From Limnohabitans planktonicus II-D5 (lineage in GTDB: Bacteria > Pseudomonadota > Gammaproteobacteria > Burkholderiales > Burkholderiaceae_C): a stretch of 42,354 bases of DNA. The notes beneath the pieces were generated by a model. It was not told where the DNA came from. It made no database searches and saw nothing but the letters and a program-made list of their open reading frames with translations. This document shows positions 16,270 through 24,794 of the stretch, piece by piece; position 1 is the first letter of the stretch; the number at the start of each line of letters is the position of its first letter. The stretch covers positions 1 to 42,354 of the forward strand of contig NZ_LFYT02000033.1 of the NCBI RefSeq assembly GCF_001270065.2, given 5' to 3'. A program made the translations under genes and the position numbers.

Positions 16270-17037
16270 TCAGGAAGGTCTGATGAGTTGCACACCGGGC
16301 GTGCCCGATGCCGCAGGGTTCCGTAAGGCCAGCTGCATGTGTTGCCGGGCAATGCGCGAGTGTTCGCGCATGAGGGCTTCGGCCCGCCCGGCTTCACGCC
16401 GCTCAATGGCGTCCAACACCTGGCGGTGCTGGTGCTGCGCCACCACCAGGGTGTCGCGCGCTTGACTGTCATGGATGTGCACGCCCACAAAACCAGAGGC
16501 CGAGGCAAAAGGCAAGCTCGAGGCCCGTTCAATCTCACGGGCCAGCACCGCACTGTCGGCCATCTCGGACAACTGCTTGTGGAACTGACCATTGAGCTCG
16601 ACGTAGGCAGAAAACGTCTCGTCGTCCAAGGCCGAGGCACGCAGCACCGCGTCAATCTGGTCCAGGCACAACCGCGCTTGCTGGATCAAGGCAGGGCGCA
16701 CACCCCGCTCGGCGGCCAGGCGGGCGGCCAAGCCTTCCAGCGTGCCGCGCAGTTCAATCGCATCGGCCACTTCGCGTTCAGAAAAAGTGCGCACCGCATA
16801 GCCACCACCGGGCAGCGGCTCCAGCAAACCCTCTTGTTTGAGGTGCATCAGCGCGGCGCGAATGGGCGTGCGCGACATGCCCAGGCGATCGACCAACGCC
16901 AACTCGGCAATGCGGGCACCCGAGGGCAAATCGCCCGCCAAAATCCATTCACGCAGGCGCTGCTGGGCCTTGACGGCTTGCGAGCCGCCTGCTTCGGCCA
17001 AGTCGGTATCCACAGTGCGAACGGGTGATGTGCTCAT
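16270..17037 (-). CDS. GntR family transcriptional regulator (FCD domain), likely operon regulator
   Basis: A 255-residue regulator. The winged helix spans about 20-90 (LREWILAGDLPSGARIAE, then RLGMSRTPIRAALMHL) and the C-terminal part is the all-helical FCD ligand domain with the expected His/Asp-type metal-site residues (ELNGQFHKQL and HQHRQVLDAIERR). It is the first gene of the liv/oxygenase operon, so it probably controls its own promoter and the operon in response to the imported compound, as VanR-type proteins do. A TTG six bases upstream could also start translation; the ATG is preferred. No strong Shine-Dalgarno is seen. Confidence 0.9.
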   Translation of the reverse strand: MSTSPVRTVDTDLAEAGGSQAVKAQQRLREWILAGDLPSGARIAELALVDRLGMSRTPIRAALMHLKQEGLLEPLPGGGYAVRTFSEREVADAIELRGTLEGLAARLAAERGVRPALIQQARLCLDQIDAVLRASALDDETFSAYVELNGQFHKQLSEMADSAVLAREIERASSLPFASASGFVGVHIHDSQARDTLVVAQHQHRQVLDAIERREAGRAEALMREHSRIARQHMQLALRNPAASGTPGVQLIRPS

Positions 17038-17087
17038 GAGCAAGTGGGTGAGAGTTCAACGGATTAAATCACCGATACCACGATCAA

Positions 17088-17095
17088 TGTATACA
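17088..17095. promoter_or_regulatory. Putative GntR operator (TGTATACA) upstream of the liv/oxygenase operon
   Basis: A perfect 8-bp palindrome TGTATACA lies 51 bp upstream of the gntR ATG. A second near copy, TGTATCCA, lies at 17151-17158, 63 bp away, close to six turns of the helix. Operators of the FadR/VanR branch commonly have a GTATAC-type core, so this is a good candidate site for the adjacent regulator. Confidence 0.45.
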
Positions 17096-17205
17096 GAAAA
17101 CCCTTGAAACCTTGTTTTTTGCTCAGGTTTTAAGCAATTTAAGGCGTTAATGTATCCAAAGAGACAGGCAGGCATTTGGCTTCCAAGCGATCGCCTACGC
17201 CTCAG

Positions 17206-17492
17206 ATCGCCAGCAGGGCTGGCTCCTACAAACAACCCCTCCTGTAGGAGCTTGCCCTGCAAGCGATAGCCCACACCCCGCATCGCCAGCAGGGCTGGCT
17301 CCTACAAACATCGCCCCTGTAGGAGCTTGCCCTGCAAGCGATAGCCCACACCCCGCATCGCCAGCAGGGCTGGCTCCTACAAACATCGCCCCTGTAGGAG
17401 CTTGCCCTGCAAGCGATCACCCATGCCCCGCATCGCCAGCAGGGCTGGCTCCTACAAACATCGCCCCTGTTGGAGCTTGCCCTGCAAGCGAC
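17206..17492. repeat. 75-bp tandem array of paired REP elements upstream of the gntR-liv operon
   Basis: Units begin with ATCGCCAGCAGGGCTGG at 17206, 17282, 17357 and 17432 (period 75-76). Each holds the same two hairpins as the array at 11351, GCCAGC/GCTGGC and GCTTGC/GCAAGC, each capped by a GTAGGAG head. The last right arm has GTTGGAG in place of GTAGGAG. The array ends about 10 bp before the first possible start of the next gene. The leftover of 17038-17519 is the promoter region of gntR. Confidence 0.9.
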
Positions 17493-17519
17493 AATCGACG
17501 CATGGGATCCTCACACCAC

Positions 17520-17885
17520 ATGACATTGGAATTTTTAGAATTTGACTGCAGCGAAGACAGCGAAGGCGGGGTCTGCTGGGACGCGCTGGCCCAACCCGCC
17601 GCACGCCACACCCCCGCCCTGCTGCACGAGGTGACGCAGCTGCTGGCCTGGGCACACCGCTTTGGCCCGCAAGAGCCCGGCCCCATCGAAGACGGCGCGG
17701 ATTGGGACTTTGACTTGCACATCCGCTGTGGCAAGGCCCCGATCACCGCCCACTGGAACAGCGCCGACCAGACGCTGGCGCTGTCGCCAAACCCATCGAC
17801 AAACGACGAAATCACCCTGAGCCTGAGCATCAGCGGCACCCCCGCATTTGCCCAAGCCTTTCGCGAACACTGGAACGCGCCTTGA
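17520..17885 (+). CDS. Small conserved-looking protein of unknown function
   Basis: I do not recognise this 121-residue protein. It is acidic, starts MTLEFLEFDCSEDSEGG and has WDFDLHIRCG and a Trp-rich middle, with no signal peptide, membrane segment or repeat. Another ATG in frame at 17502 would add six residues; neither start has a strong ribosome-binding site. Its stop overlaps the TTG start of chrA, which argues that it is a real, coupled gene. Codon use is like that of the neighbours. Confidence 0.7.
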   Translation: MTLEFLEFDCSEDSEGGVCWDALAQPAARHTPALLHEVTQLLAWAHRFGPQEPGPIEDGADWDFDLHIRCGKAPITAHWNSADQTLALSPNPSTNDEITLSLSISGTPAFAQAFREHWNAP

Positions 17886-19201
17886 GCCACCCCCATCGCC
17901 CTGCCCCGGTCAGCTTTGCGCAGGCCCTCAAATTCTGGTTCTGGCTGGGCTGCGTCAGCTTTGGCGGCCCGGCAGGGCAGATCGCGCTGATGCACGAAGA
18001 GCTGGTGGTGCGCCGCCGTTGGATTTCAGAAAAGCGCTACCTGCACGCACTGCACTACTGCATGCTGCTGCCCGGCCCCGAGGCGCAACAACTGGCCACC
18101 TACACCGGCTGGCTCATGCACGGCACGCGCGGCGGCATTGCGGCCGGTGCCCTGTTTGTGCTGCCCAGTCTGGTGCTGTTGATCTTGCTCAGCTGGGCCT
18201 ACACCGTGTGGGGCCAACACCCCTGGGGGCAGGCGCTTTTGTGGGGCCTCAAGCCCGCCGTGACCGCGCTGGTGTTGCAAGCCGTGCACCGCATGGCCAA
18301 ACGCATACTCAAGGCCCCGTGGTTGTGGGCACTGGCAGCGGCATCGCTGCTGGGCACGCTGTGGGGCTTGTCCTTCCCTTGGGTCATCTTGGGCGCAGCG
18401 CTGTGTGGATATGGCATGGCACGCCATCGGCCTGTGGCTGCGGCGGCGCACGGTGCTGCCAGCGCGGTGCCCGATGCGCCCGCCTGGCTGGACGACGACA
18501 CCCCACAACCGACTCACACCCATTACAGCCATGCCCGCCTGCTGCGCGCCCTGCTGCTGGGCGTGGGTTTGTGGGCGCTGAGCCTGGGCACCATTGCGCT
18601 GCTGCTGGGCACGGCCCACACGCTCACGCAAATGGGCGGCTTTTTCACGCAAGCGGCATTGCTGACCTTTGGCGGCGCTTATGCCGTGCTGCCCTTTGTG
18701 ACGCAAGCGGCCGTCATGCAATACGGCTGGCTGAGTGCCACGCAAATGATGGACGGCCTGGCCCTGGGCGAAAGCACACCGGGGCCGCTGATCATCGTGG
18801 TGGCCTTTGTGGGCTTCATCGGCGGGCACAGCCAGGCCCTCTTGGGCAACCCTTTGCTGGGCGGCATCGCAGCGGCCTGCGTGGTGACATGGTTCACCTT
18901 CTTGCCCTCGTTCGTGTTCATCCTGGCGGGCGGCCCGCTGGTGGAAACCACACGCCACATGCCCTCATTGGCCGGGCCCCTGCAAGCCATCACGGCAGCT
19001 GTGATTGGCGTGGTGCTGCACCTGGCCGGCGTGTTTGCCTACGCCACCTGGTGGCCGCAAGGCTGGCCACAAAGCCCCGACTTCAGCGCCATCGCGCTCA
19101 CGGCAGTGGCGGCGTGGCTGTTGATCGCCAAGCAGCGCCCTGTGATGCAGGTGCTGGGCCTGTGTGCGGGGGTGGGGTGGGTGCTGCAGGCTTTGACATG
19201 A
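17882..19201 (+). CDS. chrA: Chromate transporter, two-domain (CHR family)
   Basis: A 439-residue membrane protein made of two homologous halves, as in long-chain ChrA. The first half has LGCVSFGGPAGQIALMH and LLPGPEAQQLATY; the second has LLTFGGAYAVLPFV and LALGESTPGPLIIVV. ChrA proteins export chromate from the cytoplasm, though distant members may carry other anions. Translation probably starts at TTG 17882, which overlaps the TGA of the upstream small gene; no other start would keep the first conserved segment. A histidine- and threonine-rich linker joins the halves. Confidence 0.9.
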   Translation: MSHPHRPAPVSFAQALKFWFWLGCVSFGGPAGQIALMHEELVVRRRWISEKRYLHALHYCMLLPGPEAQQLATYTGWLMHGTRGGIAAGALFVLPSLVLLILLSWAYTVWGQHPWGQALLWGLKPAVTALVLQAVHRMAKRILKAPWLWALAAASLLGTLWGLSFPWVILGAALCGYGMARHRPVAAAAHGAASAVPDAPAWLDDDTPQPTHTHYSHARLLRALLLGVGLWALSLGTIALLLGTAHTLTQMGGFFTQAALLTFGGAYAVLPFVTQAAVMQYGWLSATQMMDGLALGESTPGPLIIVVAFVGFIGGHSQALLGNPLLGGIAAACVVTWFTFLPSFVFILAGGPLVETTRHMPSLAGPLQAITAAVIGVVLHLAGVFAYATWWPQGWPQSPDFSAIALTAVAAWLLIAKQRPVMQVLGLCAGVGWVLQALT

Positions 19202-19210
19202 AGGACTGTG

Positions 19211-20002
19211 ATGAAAAATAACGGGTGGACATCGGCCATGGAATCCATGGCTGATCTGACAACGCTGTCCTTCGCTTCCAAGGCTTTGTTGATCTACGGC
19301 GGCTTGATGTTGCTGGCCTTGGGGCTCACCTGTTGGGTGTCACTGAGCGATGCCCGCACCCTGCGCGATGTGGGCATTTGGGTCAAGCCCATGAAGTTCA
19401 TGGCCGCCACCGCCTTGTTTGTCTGGACCACCGTGTGGCTCTGCGAATGGGCCAATCCCGCTGTGGCGCAAGGCGATGCCTACAAGGGCATCTGCCTGTT
19501 GATCTTTCTCACCTCTTTGTTTGAAGTCGTCTACATCACCTTTCAGGCATCGCAGGGCGAGGCGTCGCACTACAACACCAGCGACCCGTTTCACGCCTTC
19601 ATGTTTGGACTGATGGGCCTGGCGGCGGTCGGGCTGACGGCATCACAGCTCTGGCTGGCCTGGGAGATTGGGTCAGCCCGTGGCCCTCAAGGCCTGACCG
19701 TCACCGCATGGGGCGTCGTGGTGGGCTTGGTGCTCACCTTCGTGCTGTCCACCGTCAGCGGATTCATGCTGGGCGGCCACCAAGCACCCGCAGGCCAAGG
19801 CCTGCCCTGGGTCGGCTGGCACCTGCACCAAGACATTCGCCCATCGCATTTCTTGGGCGTGCACGCCCAGCAGCTCATCCCCCTGTGGGGCCTGATCGCT
19901 GAACGGTGCTTGGGCAGTTACGCCTCACAAGCCCTGGGCGCTGGGTCTGCGCTGTATGTGGTGGCGTGGGGCGTGCTGACTTGGATGAGTCTGGGGGTTT
20001 GA
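19211..20002 (+). CDS. Unknown multi-pass membrane protein
   Basis: I do not recognise the family. The 263-residue protein has about seven hydrophobic segments, beginning near residue 25 (ALLIYGGLMLLALGL). Conserved-looking polar positions include GIWVKPMKFM, a Glu-Ala-Ser-His-Tyr-Asn loop, and HLHQDIRPSHFLGVHAQQ near the C-terminus. The last of these, with several His residues, could bind a metal or haem, but that is a guess. It starts nine bases after chrA and is likely in the same transcript. Confidence 0.75.
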   Translation: MKNNGWTSAMESMADLTTLSFASKALLIYGGLMLLALGLTCWVSLSDARTLRDVGIWVKPMKFMAATALFVWTTVWLCEWANPAVAQGDAYKGICLLIFLTSLFEVVYITFQASQGEASHYNTSDPFHAFMFGLMGLAAVGLTASQLWLAWEIGSARGPQGLTVTAWGVVVGLVLTFVLSTVSGFMLGGHQAPAGQGLPWVGWHLHQDIRPSHFLGVHAQQLIPLWGLIAERCLGSYASQALGAGSALYVVAWGVLTWMSLGV

Positions 20003-20239
20003 ATGAGCCGTGGGCGCGAAAAGGTGAACGCTGCGTGGTCTTGATCGACTCTGAACTGATCGATGACGGCCAGTGCGTGGAACGCTAAGGATATTGATGA
20101 GATTCTGCTGTGCAGCGATTGCAGTCGGCTGACGCAGCAAGGCACGACAACATTAATGCCACAAAGCGGCTCTTCGTTTTGGTGGATGGGGCTACATTGA
20201 GTGGCGGCTATGAGGGGTAATGCAGTCCTAGGCAGTGAG
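20003..20239. other. Intergenic stretch at the left edge of the accessory island
   Basis: No gene, terminator or RNA gene is recognisable. Composition shifts here from the GC-rich, dense coding of chrA to looser, lower-GC sequence that continues to about 25705. This is a candidate left boundary of transferred DNA. Confidence 0.4.
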
Positions 20240-20641
20240 TTACACGACAAACGCGAATTCACCGACCGTTCTTCGACTGCCTGTACTGGCGGTTTCGACC
20301 CGAAGCAGACGCTGACCTGTGCGCAAACAACCTATAAGATTCTGATCAGCGTTCAACGTTGGGCAACGAAATAATGACGAGCGCTGAACTAGGTTCCAGG
20401 GCAAGCAGCCATACTGGAGTTCGTTGTTTAGGAACATCAGCTGCCCAGGCAGAAGGATGACCGGACCAGTGGGCTGAGATACCGTTAAGCGGCCCTCGAC
20501 GCAGTAGATAGTGATATAGCCGGCTACCTTGTGGGGAGGGAAGGTCACCTTCGCGCAGTTGTGTATCGTTTGTCTCAGCGTGTACTTCTTCAGGTTGTGG
20601 CCGAAGAAGGCAGAACACTGCTTTTCGGTCTTGCCCCGGTT
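20240..20641 (-). pseudogene. Decayed cupin-domain gene
   Basis: A frame open from 20641 to 20240 on the minus strand reads like a small cupin. PPHKVAGYITIYCVEGRL matches the H...I...V.EG pattern of the first cupin motif, and ILLPGQLMFLN matches the second. No ATG precedes the cupin core: the frame is closed by TAA at 20644, and only a GTG at 20548 is available. The last 35 residues do not look like a cupin end. It lies just after the antiporter gene on the same strand. A functional short protein from the GTG cannot be excluded. Confidence 0.45.
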
Positions 20642-20658
20642 TTAATTCAGATTCTGGC

Positions 20659-21753
20659 TCAAGGAACGATGGCGGTGAAGAGATACACCGCAAAGATCAC
20701 CAGGTGAACGGTTCCCTGCATCACGGTCGTGCGTCCCGTACCCAAAGACAGGGATGCCACAAACAGCGAAAGCACAAGCAATACCGTCGACTTTGCATCA
20801 ATGCCAAGCGAGAGCGTCCAGCCGGTCATCAAGGAAACAAGAGCAACGGCCGGGATCGTAAGTCCGATGCTGGCCAGTGCAGAGCCGAGGGCCAGATTGA
20901 GACTGGTCTGCAGGCGGTTCGCCCGCGCCGCATGATAAGCGGCAATGCTCTCGGGCAGCAGGACCACCAAAGCGATGATGATGCCCACCACGGTCTTAGG
21001 GGCCCCCATGCTCGCGACAGCCATCTCCAAAGCGGGTGACAGTGCCTTGGCCAGCAGCACGACCGCACCCAAGCAAACCAATAAGAGCGCCGCGCTTAGG
21101 CTCGCCATCTGGTTAGAGGGCGGTGGCGCGTGCACTTCCTCGTCTGCCTCAGCAACCACGGGCAAAAAGTAATCCCGATGACGAACGGTCTGGACCAATA
21201 TGAAAGTGCCGTACAGCACAAGCGAGACCACGGCAATGAAGATCAGTTGGCTGCTGCTGTAGAACGGACCCAAGATGGTCGTGGTGTAGTTGGGTAACAC
21301 CAGGGCGAGCACCGAGATGGCCGCTAGGGTGGCCAAGGCCGTTGACACCCCGAACAAACCAAAGGTTTGCTCGCCATGACGGCGTCCGCCGGTGAGCAGG
21401 CAAAGTCCAACCATACCGTTGAGGATAATCATCACCGAGGCAAACACCGTATCTCGAGCCAACCCGCTGGCGGCCTCGCCTCCCGCGATCATGAGCGACA
21501 CGATGAGCGCGACCTCAATGCCTGTGACCGCAAGTGCCAGCACCAGCGTGCCATAGGGCTCACCCACTCGGTGAGCAACAACTTCCGTGTGAAAGACGGC
21601 CGCGAGGACGCCCGCAACAAGGCCAGAGACAAGAAGGACCTCAAACAGTCCACCCAGCCCGACTCCGTGCCCTGTGAAATTCAGGACGAGCAAAACCCAA
21701 GCAGCTATCGGGCAGGTGATCGACCAGACGGGTAATCGAGAGGGTAGCTTCAT
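20659..21753 (-). CDS. chaA: Calcium/proton antiporter, ChaA/Cax-like
   Basis: A 364-residue inner-membrane antiporter of the CaCA superfamily, with two repeated halves of about five hydrophobic segments. The alpha repeats are visible as GEPYGTLVLALAVTGIEV and VLLPESIAAYHAARANRLQ, followed by LNLALGSALASIGLTIP. An acidic loop with EADEEVHAPPP joins the halves. ChaA-type proteins exchange Ca2+, Na+ or K+ for protons; the ion cannot be told. It starts at ATG 21753. It lies within the accessory island, on the opposite strand from the recombinase. Confidence 0.88.
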   Translation of the reverse strand: MKLPSRLPVWSITCPIAAWVLLVLNFTGHGVGLGGLFEVLLVSGLVAGVLAAVFHTEVVAHRVGEPYGTLVLALAVTGIEVALIVSLMIAGGEAASGLARDTVFASVMIILNGMVGLCLLTGGRRHGEQTFGLFGVSTALATLAAISVLALVLPNYTTTILGPFYSSSQLIFIAVVSLVLYGTFILVQTVRHRDYFLPVVAEADEEVHAPPPSNQMASLSAALLLVCLGAVVLLAKALSPALEMAVASMGAPKTVVGIIIALVVLLPESIAAYHAARANRLQTSLNLALGSALASIGLTIPAVALVSLMTGWTLSLGIDAKSTVLLVLSLFVASLSLGTGRTTVMQGTVHLVIFAVYLFTAIVP

Positions 21754-22007
21754 GATCGGAGTTTATACCGACCCATTTGCTTGGACCGGGGCGTGAAAAG
21801 CTTGGATTCGCCCACACCGATGTGATTCTCAGACTCCAAAGAACTCAGCTTTTTGAGACTGCTTCTGGCCGAATGCGCTGGTTGACGGCCCCACTCGTTT
21901 GCAGTCATCAGTTCAACTGGAGTGATCTCTTCTGACTTGATATAGCGCAAGGCGGTTATACCCCAAAAGCGCATGCTTTGCTCCCCTCAACTCGATGGGA
22001 GACCATC

Positions 22008-22631
22008 ATGGAAACCTCAACCAATGTGGTTCATCACGAACCGTGGAACAAGGGCAAGATCGTCGGGCAGAAAGCGCCCTTCAAGGTGAAAGACATCTGG
22101 GCCCTACGCGTACGGCTTCAGATGGAAGGACGGGTTCGCGAGCTCGCCCTCTTCAACCTTGGTATCGACAGTAAGCTTCGCGGATGTGACCTCGTATCAC
22201 TCAAAGTCCGCGACGTGACCCATGGCGATCAGGTGGCCAACCGAGCAATCGTCATGCAACACAAGACCAAGCGCCCAGTGCAATTCGAGATCACGGCTGT
22301 CACCAGAGAGGCCTTGCAAGCGTGGATCAAGCAGGCGGCATTGAAATCCGACGACTTTCTTTTTCCGAGCAGGCTCCACGACTCCCCCCACCTCGGAACC
22401 CGGCAGTACGCTCGGATTCTCGGGCACTGGGTGGATGAGCTTGGTCTGGATCGTTCCGAGTATGGGACCCATTCGATGCGAAGGACCAAAGCCACGCTGA
22501 TCTATCGACGCACTAAGAACCTCCGAGCCGTGCAACTGCTGCTCGGTCACTCCAAGCTGGAATCGACCGTGAGGTACCTGGGTATCGAGGTCGACGACGC
22601 TCTTGAAATCTCCGAGCAGACTGAAATCTGA
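22008..22631 (+). CDS. Short tyrosine recombinase / site-specific integrase
   Basis: A 207-residue protein that is almost only the catalytic domain of a phage-type integrase. The catalytic set can be read as Arg in SKLRGCDLVSL, HSMRR (His and Arg), LLLGHSK (His) and the tyrosine in VRYLGIE. The large DNA-binding N-terminal part of normal integrases is absent; only about 35 residues precede the domain. Such short recombinases are widespread in proteobacterial islands and plasmids. GGGAG lies upstream of the ATG at 22008. No tRNA gene or direct attachment repeat is seen nearby, so what it moves is not clear. Confidence 0.9.
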   Translation: METSTNVVHHEPWNKGKIVGQKAPFKVKDIWALRVRLQMEGRVRELALFNLGIDSKLRGCDLVSLKVRDVTHGDQVANRAIVMQHKTKRPVQFEITAVTREALQAWIKQAALKSDDFLFPSRLHDSPHLGTRQYARILGHWVDELGLDRSEYGTHSMRRTKATLIYRRTKNLRAVQLLLGHSKLESTVRYLGIEVDDALEISEQTEI

Positions 22632-22637
22632 GACGGT

Positions 22638-22684
22638 CATTGAAGGCGGCCTTTGTTCCGACACCGGGTCGACCGCCTTCAATG
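22638..22684. repeat. 12-bp perfect inverted repeat after the recombinase gene
   Basis: CATTGAAGGCGG (22638-22649) pairs exactly with CCGCCTTCAATG (22673-22684) around a 23-base loop, starting 7 bp past the recombinase stop. No T-run follows, so it is not a standard terminator. It could be a recombination site or an end of a mobile unit. Confidence 0.5.
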
Positions 22685-22902
22685 GCAGCTATGTGGGTGC
22701 ATTCAAAAGTGTTGCTTTCGGCCAATTGCTGTCGGTCATGAGTGACTGCTTTTGTGTGTGCAGGCGTGACATCAAATTGGCACAAAACTAGACGAGCCAT
22801 TTGAATCTGCACATTTTGGCGTATTTTGATTGCTGATTGGCGCGCTTGGACAGTGTCAGTTCCTTGCCTCCCGTCTACATTTATTGCAGGAGGTTCAAGA
22901 CC

Positions 22903-23724
22903 ATGAACAAGACTGTATTGATCACCGGGGCATCCAGCGGGATCGGCAAAGCCACCGCAAAACGTTTCCAATCAGCCGGCTGGAACGTTGTCGCAACCAT
23001 GCGCTCTCCCGAAGACGAACGGGAGTTGAATAACCTGGATCGCGTCCTCGTCACAAGGCTGGACGTACTGGACTTGCCCTCCATCCAGTTAGCCGTGCAA
23101 GAGGGATTAGCTCGGTTCGGCAAACTTGATGTACTGCTGAACAATGCCGGATACGGTGCGTATGGGCCGCTGGAGGTCACACCCATGGAGAAGATTCGTC
23201 GGCAGTTTGACGTCAATGTAACGGGTCTGTTGGCCACAACTCAGGCTGTATTACCGTACTTTCGTGCCCAGCGAAGCGGCACGATCATCAACATCTCGTC
23301 GATTGGAGGGAGAATAACTTTCCCCCTCGGTACGTTGTACCACGGCACCAAGTTCGCGGTGGAGGGCCTTTCCGAATCACTGCACTTTGAGTTGCTGCCT
23401 CTGGGGATTCGGGTGAAGCTCGTGGAGCCTGGCATGGTGAAAACAGACTTTTCTGGACGTTCGTTCGATTTCAACAACGAACCTGCACTGCCCGATTACC
23501 AGCCGTTAGTGCAGGCCTTCATGTCGGCACTCGGGCCCATGGCAGAAAATGCCTCTCCAGCGGAATTGATTGCCGACACCATCTTCGGCGCTGCAAGCGA
23601 CAGTGCCGATCGACTTCGCTATGAAGCGGGTGCTGACGCTGTTCACCTATTGAACGCTCGTCGCCAATCAGACGATGCCACTTTTATTGGTGGTATGCGA
23701 TCACAGTTTGGATTGAGTGCATGA
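22903..23724 (+). CDS. Short-chain dehydrogenase/reductase (SDR)
   Basis: A 273-residue classical SDR oxidoreductase. The NAD(P)-binding motif is TGASSGIG near the N-terminus, followed by NNAGYGAYG. The catalytic residues are Ser in NISSIGG, then YHGTK (Tyr and Lys). The residue pattern after the second strand (TMRSPED) suggests preference for NADP(H). The substrate is not predictable. GCAGGAGG lies upstream of the ATG. It is followed after 8 bp by an AraC-type regulator, an arrangement common for inducible SDR genes. Confidence 0.9.
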   Translation: MNKTVLITGASSGIGKATAKRFQSAGWNVVATMRSPEDERELNNLDRVLVTRLDVLDLPSIQLAVQEGLARFGKLDVLLNNAGYGAYGPLEVTPMEKIRRQFDVNVTGLLATTQAVLPYFRAQRSGTIINISSIGGRITFPLGTLYHGTKFAVEGLSESLHFELLPLGIRVKLVEPGMVKTDFSGRSFDFNNEPALPDYQPLVQAFMSALGPMAENASPAELIADTIFGAASDSADRLRYEAGADAVHLLNARRQSDDATFIGGMRSQFGLSA

Positions 23725-23732
23725 TTGGCTAA

Positions 23733-24734
23733 ATGCACTCCACTACCTACGCTCTGGACTCCACCTGGCGCCCCCTACTCAAAGATTTGGGGGTGTCTGG
23801 TGCGAATATATTGCGGCGAGCGGGATTGCCTGAAGATTTGCTACTCCGTCCATCGGTCCGCCTAGAGGCCGAGGATTTCCACAGGTTTTGGCAAGGCATC
23901 GAGGCGGAGATTGCTGATCCGTTGCTTCCCCTAAGACTCTGCCGCGATGTGCGCAGCGAATCGTTCTCCCCGCCTCTTTTTGCTGCATTGTGCAGCCCCA
24001 ACTTGCTCGTGGCTGCACAGCGCATAGCGCGTTACAAGGCCCTGGTTGCCCCTGTGCGGCTGGAGGTGCGCGAAGACGAGCAAGAGGTAGCGTTCGAGTT
24101 TGTGTGGCTGAGCGCGGGTAACAAGCCTCCTACCTCGCTGGTGGTGACGGAACTGCTCTTCGTTGTGACATTGGCGCGCATGGGTACGCGTGAGGTGGTC
24201 AATCCGCTGATGGTCACCACCACCGCATTGCCGCTGGAAACTACTCCGTATGCAGACTTTTTGGGCGTGAATTTGAAAAAAGGCAGTGCTCACTGCATCA
24301 CGTTCTCCAAGGCTGATGCTTTGCGTCCTTTTCTTACCTCGAACGAAGAAATTTGGGCAGCATTCGAACCGGAATTACGAACACGATTGGCACAGCTCGA
24401 TGCTTCCGTACAAGTAGGTCAACGGGTCCGATCGGTCTTGCTAGAAGCATTGCCGGGGGGAGGGGTGGGTATGGAGGCGGTGGCACGGAGGCTCGGGATG
24501 AGCCAGCGATCGCTTCAAAGACATCTTGAGCAGGAGGGCCTGACCTATACGGGATTGCTGCAAGCCACTCGGCAATCGCTGGCACAGCATTACCTCCTGA
24601 AGACTGATTTGCCAACAGCTGAGATCTCATTTCTTCTCGGGTTTGATGAGCCAAACTCATTCTTTCGAGCGTTCAGGGGTTGGACTGGACAGACCCCCGA
24701 CGGTCTGCGCCAACTGCTACGCGCCGCACCTTGA
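23733..24734 (+). CDS. AraC family transcriptional regulator
   Basis: A 333-residue regulator. The first 200 residues or so match the arabinose-binding-like domain seen in OruR/ArgR-type AraC proteins (LGVSGANILRRAGLPEDLL onward). The C-terminal 90 residues hold two helix-turn-helix units: VARRLGMSQRSLQRHLEQEG and ISFLLGFDEPNSFFRAFRGW. It probably controls the preceding SDR gene and possibly the following membrane protein, since all three lie close together on one strand. Confidence 0.9.
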   Translation: MHSTTYALDSTWRPLLKDLGVSGANILRRAGLPEDLLLRPSVRLEAEDFHRFWQGIEAEIADPLLPLRLCRDVRSESFSPPLFAALCSPNLLVAAQRIARYKALVAPVRLEVREDEQEVAFEFVWLSAGNKPPTSLVVTELLFVVTLARMGTREVVNPLMVTTTALPLETTPYADFLGVNLKKGSAHCITFSKADALRPFLTSNEEIWAAFEPELRTRLAQLDASVQVGQRVRSVLLEALPGGGVGMEAVARRLGMSQRSLQRHLEQEGLTYTGLLQATRQSLAQHYLLKTDLPTAEISFLLGFDEPNSFFRAFRGWTGQTPDGLRQLLRAAP

Positions 24735-24794
24735 TGAATCATCTTTCACGCTTATTCCGATTAGGCGCTCAGACAGTAATTGAAAGGAATTTTT

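Noticed and set aside
21750..21974. 74-residue frame divergent from the recombinase
   Set aside because: No recognisable motif or clear ribosome-binding site, and it overlaps the end of the antiporter gene start region; it could be a fossil but cannot be supported.
22638..22684. Rho-independent terminator for the recombinase
   Set aside because: The loop is 23 bases and no T-run follows, so it is kept only as an inverted repeat.
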